Numbered from the stretch's first letter, positions 26,169-34,839 are shown. The stretch: 64,000 nucleotides of DNA from Breznakiella homolactica (GCF_016616095.2 NZ_CP067089.2:4154001-4218000), one strand, 5' to 3'. The notes: generated from the sequence alone by a model not told the origin. Made by a program: numbers and translations.

Positions 26169-27149
26169 ATGAAGAAATGTAGTATACCGGTACTGATTCT
26201 GCTGGTCATGGGGTTTTCGGTTCTGTCTGCCCAGGATCAGGGGGATATCCATGTATACGCTGCCCAGGGAAGCGAATTTATTGTACTCAGCCAGGGTAAA
26301 CGTATTATTTACAGTGAAGACCGGATCCGGGAAGGCTCGGTATTTCTCAGCCGGGGGGATATGTTCCAGACCGGCCCCCAAAGTTTCGCGGAAATACGGA
26401 TAGGTCCCGGGGGACCGCTGGTGGCGGTGGCGGAAAATACCTCCCTCCGGGTTAATGTTCCCGGTGAAGCAGGGCCGTCTGATTCGGTAAATCTGTTCTA
26501 CGGAAGGGTACGGATAAAACGGGAAGCCTCCGGCGGGCTGTTTTATATCCAGACCGGGGGAACTTCTTCGGAAATCGGCTCCGGTGACGCGGGAGTGGAC
26601 TATACCCTCCGCCCCGGTACCTCCGGCGCCGCGCCTTCCATGAATCCCATCCTGGAAGTTTCGGTTTTTTCCGGAGAAGTCAGGGTTATCCCCGGGGCAT
26701 CCCTTTCAATTACCCCTTTTACGGTTTCCGCCTATGAGGGAATCAGCCTGGAAACATCGGGTTCCTTTTCCTATGTTCAGCGGTATTTCCTGGACAACAG
26801 CATTATTGCGTACTGGAATCTCCACGGTTTTTCGAATGTTCCGCCCATTGCCGCGGCGGCGGAACCGGGCAGTGTAACACCGGAAACGCCCTCGGTTTCC
26901 GAGATCCGGTATGTTCCGCCTGATTATACTCCGTATATGAAGGCAAACAAAGCGAAAAATCTCGGAATAGGGGCGGGTATTCTTTTTTCCGTTGCCGGGC
27001 TGACGCTGCAGGGATTCGGTCTGCATTATCTTACCGACGGTCAGTATAACAACGCGGAGCTCTGTTTTATCGGAGGAACCGCTTCCATGGGGGTCGGGCT
27101 GATCAGTCTCATATCTTCCATCATTACCAATCCGCCGAAACAGCAGTAA
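26169..27149 (+). CDS. Exported FecR-domain protein with C-terminal membrane segments
   Basis: 326 residues. A cleavable-looking signal peptide (MKKCSIPVLILLVMGFSVLS then AQ) is followed by a FecR-type beta domain at about 25-190 (SRGDMFQTGPQSFAEIRIGP; TPFTVSAYEGISLET), here not linked to any TonB receptor. The C-terminus has two hydrophobic segments separated by a short loop (about 265-320). FecR domains in spirochaetes often occur as stand-alone exported proteins of unknown role. The ATG is predicted to be the first base of the mRNA. Confidence 0.8.
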   Translation: MKKCSIPVLILLVMGFSVLSAQDQGDIHVYAAQGSEFIVLSQGKRIIYSEDRIREGSVFLSRGDMFQTGPQSFAEIRIGPGGPLVAVAENTSLRVNVPGEAGPSDSVNLFYGRVRIKREASGGLFYIQTGGTSSEIGSGDAGVDYTLRPGTSGAAPSMNPILEVSVFSGEVRVIPGASLSITPFTVSAYEGISLETSGSFSYVQRYFLDNSIIAYWNLHGFSNVPPIAAAAEPGSVTPETPSVSEIRYVPPDYTPYMKANKAKNLGIGAGILFSVAGLTLQGFGLHYLTDGQYNNAELCFIGGTASMGVGLISLISSIITNPPKQQ

Positions 27150-27180
27150 CAATTTTTTAAAAGGAATTACCGAACAACCC

Positions 27181-28209
27181 ATGGCACAAATTGAAACAAC
27201 CGAAAGCTGTTATATCCTCGATGAACATGGGGTACCGGTAAAATTCGGCTGGGCCCGGAAACCTCTCTTTACGTATAACCATACCTTTGTCCGGGCACCC
27301 ATGCGGCGGGTTACCGCGTCGGACCGCTATATCGTTTTTTCTTCCGACCATTTAATCCTTACGGAGATCCTCGACGGGGGATTTCTCGGTTATGTGGGAA
27401 TAACGGTTATGTCCTTTAAGGATAAAAAACGCAGTTCCGGATCGATTACCGTACCGTTTTCCCTGGGCAGTTTTAATCTCTCCGATTCAAGTGAATCCGG
27501 TTCGGTCCGTATCCAGCAGAAGCATTTTTCCATTGATTTTATAGCCATGGACGGCGGTTCCCGGATTCTTAAAATTGATATACCGAGATTCAGCCATAAC
27601 CGCGGTCTCCGGGGGGCAATTATCCTGACGCCTCCTCCGGACGCGGAGTCCATTATCACCGCCATGCCCTGGCGGGGGCAGAAAAACGCCTTCCAGTACA
27701 CCCGGCGTTCTCCCTGGTACATTGCCGAAGGGGTTATGCAACTTGGCAGATCGGAACTTGTTTTTTCAAAAGACAAGGCCTGGGGAATTTTCGACTGGAA
27801 CCGGACGGTGCGTCCCGACATGGATGTACGGTACTGGGCGGGGGGCTGCGGCCTTGCCGGAGACACCCAGGTATCCTTCAGTGTGGGGTACGGTTCGGCG
27901 GACAACGGCAGCGGTACGGAGAACGCCTTTTTCGTGGGCGGAAAACTGATCAAGCTCGATCAGGTTACGTTCCACATCAACCCCGGCAAATGGCTCGATC
28001 CCTGGCGTTTTACCAGCAACGACCGGCGCCTGGAAATGAATTTCGTTCCGGAGATGGAGCGAACCGAACGCCACCGGATGCTGTTCCATTATCTCAGGCG
28101 CCGCCAGGTATTCGGCCGTTTTTCCGGAAAGGTTGTCCTTGACGACGGCCGGGAGCTATCTTTTCAGAATATTATTGGGTTCGCGGAACGGAAAAAGACC
28201 CGGTATTAG
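27181..28209 (+). CDS. DUF2804 family protein
   Basis: 342 residues matching the DUF2804 family in layout: an N-terminal ESCYILDEHGVPVKFGWARK, the central SPWYIAEGVMQLG and DKAWGIFDWNRTVRP, and a C-terminal WRFTSNDRRLEMNFVPEMER. Related to the AttH/lipocalin-like hydrolase fold by family description; function unknown. It has no signal peptide. It follows the FecR gene by 31 bp and is the last backbone gene before the cassette array. Confidence 0.82.
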   Translation: MAQIETTESCYILDEHGVPVKFGWARKPLFTYNHTFVRAPMRRVTASDRYIVFSSDHLILTEILDGGFLGYVGITVMSFKDKKRSSGSITVPFSLGSFNLSDSSESGSVRIQQKHFSIDFIAMDGGSRILKIDIPRFSHNRGLRGAIILTPPPDAESIITAMPWRGQKNAFQYTRRSPWYIAEGVMQLGRSELVFSKDKAWGIFDWNRTVRPDMDVRYWAGGCGLAGDTQVSFSVGYGSADNGSGTENAFFVGGKLIKLDQVTFHINPGKWLDPWRFTSNDRRLEMNFVPEMERTERHRMLFHYLRRRQVFGRFSGKVVLDDGRELSFQNIIGFAERKKTRY

Positions 28210-28221
28210 TCCCAGGGTATC

Positions 28222-28349
28222 CGCAGTATAGCAAATCCTCCATGCCGAGGCGAATGATGTTGAGCGGTGGCGTGGAAACGCATGTGACCTAGCCGCAGCG
28301 AAACCCGAGCCGCCCGCCAGGGCGGCGTAGCGTATAGCGTTTGTTAGAT
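28222..28349 (-). repeat. attC-like site A
   Basis: Ends on the ORF side with GTTAGAT (28343-28349). About 90 bases from 28260 on are closely similar to site C, including GACCTAGCCG, GCGAAACCCGAGCCG and GCGGCGTAGCGTATAGCGTT. The distal core site next to the DUF2804 gene is not recognisable, so the outer edge is approximate and probably decayed. Confidence 0.7.
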
Positions 28350-28365
28350 GCAGTACTCAGCTTGG

Positions 28366-29232
28366 CTAATTTATTTTTTGATATTCGTATTCTACTATTG
28401 TATATCTTTCTTTCTCATTTATTTCAAAATAAACCGGATTAAAATCATAGTTAAAATAACTTATTTCTGTTGCGATTTTTCCTATTGAATTATATGTAAA
28501 TATTTCACTTGAATACCAATGCATTTCATCATTATGTTTTGCATATGTTTCCTTTTTTATTAACTGATTAATATCGTTATATATGAAATCAGTTAGTAAC
28601 ATTAATTCTTCTATATCATTTGTAATTTCATATTGTTCGATTTTTCGGAGAAGATTTCCTTCAAATAAATATTTAACATACCTATTTAGCTTCTCTCCCT
28701 TGCCTGTATTATTATAGTCTTCAACTAATATGAGATTCCAATATTGATCATAATATCGCTTTCTGCCAAATCCAGATGCTATTATTTTCTGATCTTCATA
28801 TTTATACCAGACGAATGAAGAAATATAGATTTCGTTAGCATCCCTAAAATATGTTTCTAACAATTTCCCATCGCTATCATATTTATAATGCTTACTAGTA
28901 GATTCATTTTCTCTAACTAGATATTCTTCTTCTAGTAAGATATTATCATCATTATATCTGTATATAGTCCTATTTTGAAAGAAGAATCCTTCCTCTGGAT
29001 GAAACTTATATGTCGTTTGACTTAATAATAAATTATCTTCCGAATAATTATATGTTTCTATGGTTTGTATATATTTTAAATCATCATAAACATGATATTC
29101 TCTTATGGCAGAGATTCTATATTCTTGTGTAAATATTTTAACAGATAAAAGCACATGGAGAAAAAGAAATAAACTCATTTTCTTTTTACACATATATAAT
29201 CTTTTCCCCATAATATTTTCTGAGTATTGCAT
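28366..29232 (-). CDS. Cassette ORF: exported protein with YD/RHS-like repeats
   Basis: Up to 288 residues, strongly AT-rich unlike the backbone. A signal-peptide-like segment (KKKMSLFLFLHVLLSVKIFT) is followed by many tyrosine-containing repeats of the form TYKFHPEEG, YRYNDDNILLEEEY, KYDSDGKLLETYF and TYNSIGKIATEISY, reminiscent of YD (RHS) repeats. The longest frame starts inside the GTTAGATG core of site B; starts at 29211 (MGKRLYMCKK) or 29193 (MCKKKM) are equally likely. An exported YD-repeat protein is the most that can be said. Confidence 0.65.
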   Translation of the reverse strand: MQYSENIMGKRLYMCKKKMSLFLFLHVLLSVKIFTQEYRISAIREYHVYDDLKYIQTIETYNYSEDNLLLSQTTYKFHPEEGFFFQNRTIYRYNDDNILLEEEYLVRENESTSKHYKYDSDGKLLETYFRDANEIYISSFVWYKYEDQKIIASGFGRKRYYDQYWNLILVEDYNNTGKGEKLNRYVKYLFEGNLLRKIEQYEITNDIEELMLLTDFIYNDINQLIKKETYAKHNDEMHWYSSEIFTYNSIGKIATEISYFNYDFNPVYFEINEKERYTIVEYEYQKIN

Positions 29233-29261
29233 CTAACGTCCGCGGATACACGCTGTTAGGT
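29231..29261 (-). repeat. Short attC-like site B
   Basis: ATCTAAC (29231-29237) and GTTAGGT (29255-29261) face each other across only 17 bases. Both core sites match the consensus. At 31 bp the site is shorter than typical attC sites, so it may be a deletion derivative. Confidence 0.6.
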
Positions 29262-29278
29262 GAAGTAGCGCAAAATTC

Positions 29279-29965
29279 TTATTCCACAAGGTCCGTAATC
29301 ATAAAGATTGTATATCTACACCTTCTTGAGCCAATTATACCATTACCATTTCCTCTCCATTGTATTGTAAAATTCCCATTAATGGTCGCAGCAAGATCAT
29401 TCTCAAACACTTTTACAAGATTTTTTTCAAGGAATTGATTCGCCTCTATACCAATAAATTTTCCATAAATTTCCATATAAAAACCAGGATATGGTTTTTC
29501 AATATAAAATAATTCTCCTTCTGTTAGAAAATCATAATAAACGTACTCAAATATATTTAGAAAATCTAAACCATATTCTGGAACATCAGTTTCATAATAT
29601 TCCAAAACCATAGTAAAAATTTCTAATTTTATTTCAGACTTATGATTTTCGGGATCTTCCAATACAAATTTACCCGCAACAAAAAATGGATATTCTAAAA
29701 TTGATTCTATTCTTTCTTCTTGTTTATAATATTTAATATATTTATCCCAATCATTACAAATGATTTTAAAAGTTTTTAATGACTCATCTGAATTATTTAT
29801 ATATAAACATTCAGGATATTCTATAGTAAAATGAATATTATTTTCTGCATTAATATCTTTAAAATAGCCTTTTAATATAATTCCTGAATCTAAATTCACA
29901 TTAAGAGCAAAAGAGGCTTCAAGAAAAAAAATAAACAATATGAAACAACAAAGCTTAAATCGCAT
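29279..29965 (-). CDS. Cassette ORF: exported hypothetical protein
   Basis: 228 residues, very AT-rich. It starts with a signal peptide (MRFKLCCFILFIFFLEASFA) and continues as a soluble acidic/aromatic protein with no family I recognise. Several segments (DSGIILKGYFKDI, FTIEYPECLYINN) suggest a small beta-rich extracytoplasmic domain. It is the second cassette gene from the left and is followed directly by site B. Confidence 0.65.
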   Translation of the reverse strand: MRFKLCCFILFIFFLEASFALNVNLDSGIILKGYFKDINAENNIHFTIEYPECLYINNSDESLKTFKIICNDWDKYIKYYKQEERIESILEYPFFVAGKFVLEDPENHKSEIKLEIFTMVLEYYETDVPEYGLDFLNIFEYVYYDFLTEGELFYIEKPYPGFYMEIYGKFIGIEANQFLEKNLVKVFENDLAATINGNFTIQWRGNGNGIIGSRRCRYTIFMITDLVE

Positions 29966-30088
29966 TTTTGATCCTTTAGATAATTTTTACGTAAAATTTT
30001 TTAAAAGCTATTTTAAGTCAATATTTATGCTTATTTTTTAATTTCGTTCAAGAGAGTTTTATAATTAGCTACAGTATAGCGCTATTTC

Positions 30089-30237
30089 GCCTAACGTTAC
30101 AGCTATACGACGTTGCCTGAGCGTAACCGACGCGAAGGCAATGTGGTTGAGCGGAGGCGTGGGAAGCGCAAGCTGACCTAGCCGTAGCGAAACCCGAGCC
30201 GCCGATCAGGCGGCGTAGCGTATAGCGTTTGTTAGGT
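30089..30237 (-). repeat. Full-length attC-like site C
   Basis: 149 bp bounded by GCCTAAC (30089-30095) and GTTAGGT (30231-30237), inverted core sites. The outer arms form an imperfect dyad (GCTATACG and CGTATAGC next to the cores, TTGCCTGA and TCAGGCGGC further in), giving the single-strand foldable structure expected of an attC. The interior is GC-rich and nearly repeats site A. Confidence 0.75.
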
Positions 30238-30253
30238 GCAGTTTGCAAAATTA

Positions 30254-30511
30254 TTAATCATTTTCTTTAGAATTATTTTCTGAAGTCTTTTTAAGTTTAT
30301 AAACTAACCCCATTATACAGAATATCATCCAACATAAAAAACCAATCCAGCTAACTACTATTTTCCATATTAAAGAGAAACTATCATTTTTTATTGGAAT
30401 AAACGGTGTTAAAAGATAAGCTAAAAATGCTAATATTCCTATAAAAAATAAACATACAATGATTTTTTGTTGCCTTTCAGACATCATGATTATTTTCATT
30501 CCTATTAACAC
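30254..30511 (-). CDS. Cassette ORF: small two-helix membrane protein
   Basis: 85 residues with hydrophobic segments at about 16-34 and 44-70 and a charged C-terminal tail (KLKKTSENNSKEND). AT-rich, no family recognised. MSERQQ further in is an alternative start. Small membrane proteins are common integron cassette cargo. Confidence 0.55.
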   Translation of the reverse strand: MLIGMKIIMMSERQQKIIVCLFFIGILAFLAYLLTPFIPIKNDSFSLIWKIVVSWIGFLCWMIFCIMGLVYKLKKTSENNSKEND

Positions 30512-30558
30512 ATTTCATTAAAAAGCAAGGTGCAAATTGCACCTAGCGTTTGTTAGAT
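30512..30558 (-). repeat. attC-like site D, possibly truncated
   Basis: GTTAGAT at 30552-30558 with the shared GCGTTTGTTAG edge and a small dyad GGTGCAAATTGCACC (30530-30544). The opposite core is degenerate, so only the proximal end is well supported. Confidence 0.5.
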
Positions 30559-30575
30559 GCAGTGTGTTTTTTATA

Positions 30576-30926
30576 TCAATACTTTTCTAAGGCTCTTAGT
30601 ATATATTCTCTTTCTTCTCTTTCTTCTTTTTCTACTAATAATGATTTTTCCGTAAATTCCTTTATTATTCTTTCCTTTTCAAATCTACCATCTTTTAATA
30701 AAATCGGTGTTTCGTTCCACTTTCCGCCTTCGTCTATTTTGTCATGACTATATTTCCCATTCGTATATGTAATTGCCTTTTTCTCAGTATGGTCTTCATA
30801 ACATAATTGAAATCCACATATTTCATTTTCTTCGTACCATATAATGAGTTCAAATTCTTCATCATTATACCATTTTCTTTTATATTTCTTTTCTGGTTGG
30901 CTTATATCTTTAAATTCTTTTAACAT
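30576..30926 (-). CDS. Cassette ORF: small charged hypothetical protein
   Basis: 116 residues, no signal peptide or membrane segment, rich in Glu and Lys. The sequence YNDEEFELIIWYEENEICGF and the C-terminal coiled region (ERIIKEFTEKSLLVEKEERE) suggest a compact cytoplasmic protein with a terminal helix, in the style of immunity or antitoxin-like proteins; no family is assigned. A non-coding AT-rich stretch of about 200 bp precedes it, which may hold its promoter. Confidence 0.55.
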   Translation of the reverse strand: MLKEFKDISQPEKKYKRKWYNDEEFELIIWYEENEICGFQLCYEDHTEKKAITYTNGKYSHDKIDEGGKWNETPILLKDGRFEKERIIKEFTEKSLLVEKEEREEREYILRALEKY

Positions 30927-31124
30927 ATATTTACCATAAAAATGTTTTCTATTTCATTAATAGAATCAGCCACATAAATATTCAATTAAAAGTAAAACCA
31001 ATATATTGCTTTTTAGCATTCTAAAATAAATTAGCACATAAGTTAATTTTCATAAAGAACAAAAACATTAATAAGCTATTGAATATGTGCTTTCTAAAAC
31101 CAGTATCATATTTTACAGAAAATA

Positions 31125-31173
31125 ATTCAACTGATTTCCGGATAAGCCGCATTTCGAACAGCGTTTGTTAGAC
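31125..31173 (-). repeat. attC-like site E
   Basis: GTTAGAC (31167-31173) with the shared GCGTTTGTTAG edge, and ATTCAAC (31125-31131), which fits the opposite core consensus. The interior is only partly palindromic. Confidence 0.5.
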
Positions 31174-31184
31174 GTCGTTCGGAT

Positions 31185-31553
31185 TTACATCTCTCTATTG
31201 ATAAATGTGAAATATATATAAAAGATAATAAAGACAATAAATATCGATCCTATAATTCCATAAAAAGTGAAATTTATTTTCTTTGCAGTTATTAAAGTGC
31301 TATTATTTGGATTTATTCTTATTTCAAGAATGTTTCCAATTTGAACCTTTTCATTTAAAATTATATCCTTGGTTACTATTTCATTGTTAATAACATATTC
31401 AACTGTAATTTCTGATATATATGCTTTTGTTGTTCCTTTTGTTTTGCTGTTTACTGGGTATTCTATAACATTAACACTGACGATTTTACCTTCAGCTTTA
31501 TTCCATCCCATTGTTAATATTGTAAAACCATCAAAAAATAAAAAAAATAACAT
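31185..31553 (-). CDS. Cassette ORF: DUF3592-like membrane protein
   Basis: About 122 residues from the ATG at 31553. The pattern hydrophobic segment, GWNKAEGKIVSV, a beta domain with a YVINNEIVTKD core, then a C-terminal membrane segment (about 95-117), fits DUF3592. The same frame continues upstream through the ddl stop to a TTG at 31673, encoding a longer first membrane helix (IIIPPVVIICIMLFFLFF) whose beginning lies in sequence overlapping the ddl 3' end. The true start is therefore unsure; the cassette junction is near 31600. Confidence 0.6.
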   Translation of the reverse strand: MLFFLFFDGFTILTMGWNKAEGKIVSVNVIEYPVNSKTKGTTKAYISEITVEYVINNEIVTKDIILNEKVQIGNILEIRINPNNSTLITAKKINFTFYGIIGSIFIVFIIFYIYFTFINREM

Positions 31554-31605
31554 TATGCAGATTATTACAACAGGGGGAATTATTATGTCTTTTATTCTTT
31601 GGTAG

Positions 31606-32727
31606 CTACCGATGGGTTTCCCGGGCGTATACCCTGGTGCTCTGTTCTGCAAAACGTTCCTCCCCGAGACCAATCAGTTTATCCAGCAGATCCGGATAGG
31701 AGAGCCCCGAGGCTTCACACATTTTCGGGAACATGCTGATGGATGTGAACCCCGGCATGGTATTGAGCTCGTTGAGGTATATTTCGCCTGTATCTTTATG
31801 GATGAAGAAGTCCACCCGGGCGAGGCCGGTGATTTCCGCGGTGCGGTATGCCCTGACGGCTAATTCCCGTATTTTATGGAGGGTCGCTTCGTTCAGGTCC
31901 GCCGGAATGAGAAGCGCCGCGCCGTTGGGGTCGTTATATTTCGCGTCGTAGTCATAGAACTGATGAGTGGGAGCAACTTCCCCGGGTGTATAGGCTTCAA
32001 AATCCCGGTTGCCGGTGACGGAGCATTCAATTTCCCGGGCGGGGATAAAGGGCTCAATCAGGACTTTGCTGTCCCAGGCAAACGCGTTCCCGACACAGGC
32101 TTCCAGTTCTTCCCGTTTGGCCGCAACGCCGGTTCCCACGGATGATCCCGCCGAGGAAGGTTTTATGAACAGCGGATAGGAAAAATCCCGTTCCGCCGTT
32201 TCGATCAGGTTCTGCCGTTTGTCCCTGTTTTTCCAGTCCCCGGCTCTGATGCGCAGATAAGGAACCACGGGAAGCCCCGCGTTAAGCCACAGTATTTTCG
32301 CGATTTCCTTGTCCATGCCGATGGCGCTTCCCGGAACGCCGCATCCCACATAGGGAAGCCCGGCAATCTCAAACAGTCCCTGGATGGTCCCATCCTCGCC
32401 GAAGGTCCCGTGGAGCACCGGAAAAACCGTATCCACCGGCAGGGCTTTTCCGCCAGCCAGCGAAAACGCCCGTTCCCGGCCGCCGCCGGGGATGATGCTC
32501 ACCCGGCGGTTTTCATCTTTTTTAATGGAAAGCGCGGTACCGCCGCTCCTGATCCGCCGCAGTTCATCATCGTCCTGCAGATACCAGTTTCCTTCTATAT
32601 CAATACCGATAAGCAGTATCTCGTATTTTGAAGTGTCCAGGTTTTTGGCCACCGAAGCCGCGGAACTCAGGGAAACTTCGTGCTCCCCGGAACGTCCGCC
32701 GAATAAAAGGGCAATGGTCTTTTTCAT
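31606..32727 (-). CDS. ddl: D-alanine--D-alanine ligase
   Basis: 373-residue ATP-grasp ligase making D-Ala-D-Ala. It starts MKKTIALLFGGRSGEHEVSL; the ATP-grasp core has FIKPSSAGSSVGTGVAAK and the C-terminal metal/ATP part FFIHKDTGEIYLNELNTMPG. The ATG at 32727 is chosen over the one at 32734 because AAGGA lies eight bases before it. One base separates it from the murE stop, so the two are coupled. The 3' end touches the cassette array, and the last residues (ARETHR) may have been altered by the insertion. Confidence 0.94.
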   Translation of the reverse strand: MKKTIALLFGGRSGEHEVSLSSAASVAKNLDTSKYEILLIGIDIEGNWYLQDDDELRRIRSGGTALSIKKDENRRVSIIPGGGRERAFSLAGGKALPVDTVFPVLHGTFGEDGTIQGLFEIAGLPYVGCGVPGSAIGMDKEIAKILWLNAGLPVVPYLRIRAGDWKNRDKRQNLIETAERDFSYPLFIKPSSAGSSVGTGVAAKREELEACVGNAFAWDSKVLIEPFIPAREIECSVTGNRDFEAYTPGEVAPTHQFYDYDAKYNDPNGAALLIPADLNEATLHKIRELAVRAYRTAEITGLARVDFFIHKDTGEIYLNELNTMPGFTSISMFPKMCEASGLSYPDLLDKLIGLGEERFAEQSTRVYARETHR

Positions 32728-32728
32728 C

Positions 32729-34342
32729 CTATCCATCCTTCTGCTTCCCGCTGTCTTGAATATAGCCCATTTCCGCCAGGGCCGTTTCCGCTTCGGTTAT
32801 TTCATCGTACGATACGGTCTTTTCCGCGTAGATAATTGAATTTTCGTGGCCTTTCCCCAGCAGGAGCACCAGATCTCCGGCCCGGGCCAGGGAAAAAGCC
32901 CTCCGGATGGCTTCGGGTCTTCCTGGAATAAGGAAAAGGGTCGCGTCTTTTTTCATTTTTTCCCCGGCTTCAAGGCAGCCTGCGGCGATTTCCTCAAGGA
33001 TGGCCATGGGAACTTCTCCCCGGGGATCCTCATCGCAGAGAACCACCATATCCGACCATTCCGCGGCGATCCGGCCCTGGGCGGGGCGCTTTTTCGTATC
33101 CCGTTCCCCGGCGGACCCGAAGACACTGATGATGCGGCCGCCGCCGCTGTTCAGGCGGTGCCGCAGGGGAGGGTATATAGTCTCAAAGGACGAAGGGGTG
33201 TGGGCATAGTCCACCAGCACCTCAAAGGGCTGGCCCCGGTCGATCACGGTCATGCGGCCCCGCACGGGCTGGAGTTGGGGTATCAGGGGAATCAGGTCCG
33301 CCGCCGGGACATCCAGCATGTTGGATACCGTCAGAAGGGCGGCCAGGACGTTTCCCGCGTTGAATGCCCCGGGCAGGCGGTCCCGGATTTCCAGGACCGC
33401 GCCGTCCGCCTGCCTTACCCGGTAACTGCTGCCCCGGCTGCTGCTTTCAATTGAAATTACCGACAGGTCCGCTGGTTTACCCCGGGTACTGAAGGTATAG
33501 GTTTTTTTTCCGGTGGCTCCGGCGAAATATCCGGCGCTGGGGTCATCCCCGTTGGCGGCCCCGAAAGCCGGGATCTGCCGCAGGGATGAAGCTATTTCTT
33601 TCTCATGGCTGAATCGGTCCAGGGCACGGAACAGGTTGGCCTTATCCTCCCGGTACTGCTCCCAGGTTCCGTGGAATTCCAGGTGCTCATGGGTAACGTT
33701 GGTCATTATCCCCGCGTCAAAGGCAACGTCCCCCAGGCGGTTCGTCTTCGGGGAAAGGCCGTGGGAACTGGATTCGAGGACCGCGTATTCCAGGCCGTTC
33801 CGCCGCATCTCCGCCAGGTGCCGGTGGACCGTGGTGGCCTCCGGGGTGGTCTGGTGTTCGGGGTTCCATTCCACGGTATCTCCGGTGCAGTACTGAACGG
33901 TTGAAACAAATCCCGCCTTTTTCCCCGCCAGCCTGAGAAGCTGGAATACCAGGTAGACCGTGGTGCTTTTGCCTTCGGTTCCCGTAACCCCGATAACCGC
34001 CAGATGCCGGGACGGGAAATCATAAAAAGCGTCGGAAACCGGGGACATGGAAAACCGGGAATCCTGAACCCGCAGGTATACGGTACCGTCCCGGTATTCC
34101 GGCAGTTCATCCTGATGAACCACCGCCGCCGCTCCCCGCCGTATGGCTTCGGGGATGTAGGTATGACCGTCGGTATGGAGTCCGGGCAGGGCAAAATAGA
34201 TGCTTCCCGGCTGTATCTTCCGGGAATCGTATTCCAGGCCGGTTATCAGGGGATCCGAAGAACCCTGCCGCCCGGAAAGTCCTGCCCGCCGGGCCGTATC
34301 CTCTGTAAAAAAGTCCGAAAGACGGCGTTCCATGGGTGTCAT
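32729..34342 (-). CDS. murE: UDP-N-acetylmuramoyl-tripeptide synthetase (MurE)
   Basis: 537-residue Mur ligase that adds the third amino acid of the peptidoglycan stem. The ATP loop is GVTGTEGKSTTVYLVFQL, and the UDP-binding N-domain and C-terminal ligase domain are complete. The third-residue specificity motif reads CDEDPRGE, not the DNPR typical of meso-diaminopimelate enzymes. Treponemes are reported to use L-ornithine, so ornithine is a reasonable expectation. A second ATG four codons in is an alternative start. Cotranscribed with ddl. Confidence 0.93.
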   Translation of the reverse strand: MTPMERRLSDFFTEDTARRAGLSGRQGSSDPLITGLEYDSRKIQPGSIYFALPGLHTDGHTYIPEAIRRGAAAVVHQDELPEYRDGTVYLRVQDSRFSMSPVSDAFYDFPSRHLAVIGVTGTEGKSTTVYLVFQLLRLAGKKAGFVSTVQYCTGDTVEWNPEHQTTPEATTVHRHLAEMRRNGLEYAVLESSSHGLSPKTNRLGDVAFDAGIMTNVTHEHLEFHGTWEQYREDKANLFRALDRFSHEKEIASSLRQIPAFGAANGDDPSAGYFAGATGKKTYTFSTRGKPADLSVISIESSSRGSSYRVRQADGAVLEIRDRLPGAFNAGNVLAALLTVSNMLDVPAADLIPLIPQLQPVRGRMTVIDRGQPFEVLVDYAHTPSSFETIYPPLRHRLNSGGGRIISVFGSAGERDTKKRPAQGRIAAEWSDMVVLCDEDPRGEVPMAILEEIAAGCLEAGEKMKKDATLFLIPGRPEAIRRAFSLARAGDLVLLLGKGHENSIIYAEKTVSYDEITEAETALAEMGYIQDSGKQKDG

Positions 34343-34431
34343 AGTATCCCGGAACCATATTTTAGGTAAAGAGTGGTATTGCGGGGGCTGGGTGTGGAAG
34401 TTTTTTTGGGTTTAGAGAAGTACCAATATAC

Positions 34432-34800
34432 AGAAGCATGGTCTGGAAAGGCAGCCGAAACGAGGAACCCAAAGTGGGGGTAGCGTAAGACTTGCCGCCT
34501 GCGGCGTCAAGTCTTTTAGGAGTTTTGCTCCGCAAAACTCCATACATAAGGTGGCAAGGCTGGAGCGCAGGGGTCGTGTCCATAGGACACGCGCAGCCCG
34601 CGCGAACGGGCAGTACAGAGCCGGTTAAGCCGGAAAGCACCCGTACGTAATGGCAACGCCGGGTGTCAGATAAAAAAGGGTATGAGCGACTTTCGAGGCC
34701 GCAGGCCGACACGGAGCCATACCCTTTTTTATCTGACGGGCCCCGCGGACCCGGTCCTCCCCGGGTACTTTCCGGCTTGAGAGACTTTGTGCTCCCCCGC
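34432..34800. repeat. Composite hairpin repeat P1
   Basis: Begins with AGAAGCATGGT. It contains a run of separate stem-loops: AAGACTTG...CAAGTCTT (34487-34515), GGAGTTTTG...CAAAACTCC (34519-34541) and GTGTCC...GGACAC (about 34576-34590). The main hairpin at 34666-34736 has a perfect 19-bp stem and a 33-nt loop (34685-34717). It is nested in GCCGGAAAGCACCCG (34629-34643) pairing with CGGGTACTTTCCGGC (34762-34776) with one mismatch. The loop is identical to that of P2. Confidence 0.85.
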
Positions 34801-34839
34801 ATCATTGACCTCATATTCGGGGGCGGTTATGCTGGGAGT

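Larger units (their letters stand above)
28222..31605 (-). mobile_element. Integron-type gene cassette array without integrase (CALIN-like)
   Basis: Five AT-rich ORFs, all on the minus strand, alternate with short GC-rich repeats whose ends are GTTRRRY / RYYYAAC core sites. Four of the sites carry the common edge GCGTTTGTTAG (28338, 30226, 30547 and 31161 regions). Each site sits directly 3' of an ORF, as attC sites do in integron cassettes. The array is bounded by a DUF2804 gene and by the stop codon of ddl. No tyrosine integrase (IntI) is in the window, so it is either a cluster of attC sites lacking an integrase or the distal part of a larger integron. Integrons are known in Treponema denticola. 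Confidence 0.75.

Noticed and set aside
28222..31605. Composite transposon or prophage as explanation of the AT-rich block
   Set aside because: No transposase, phage gene or target duplication; the alternating ORF/core-site pattern fits integron cassettes better.
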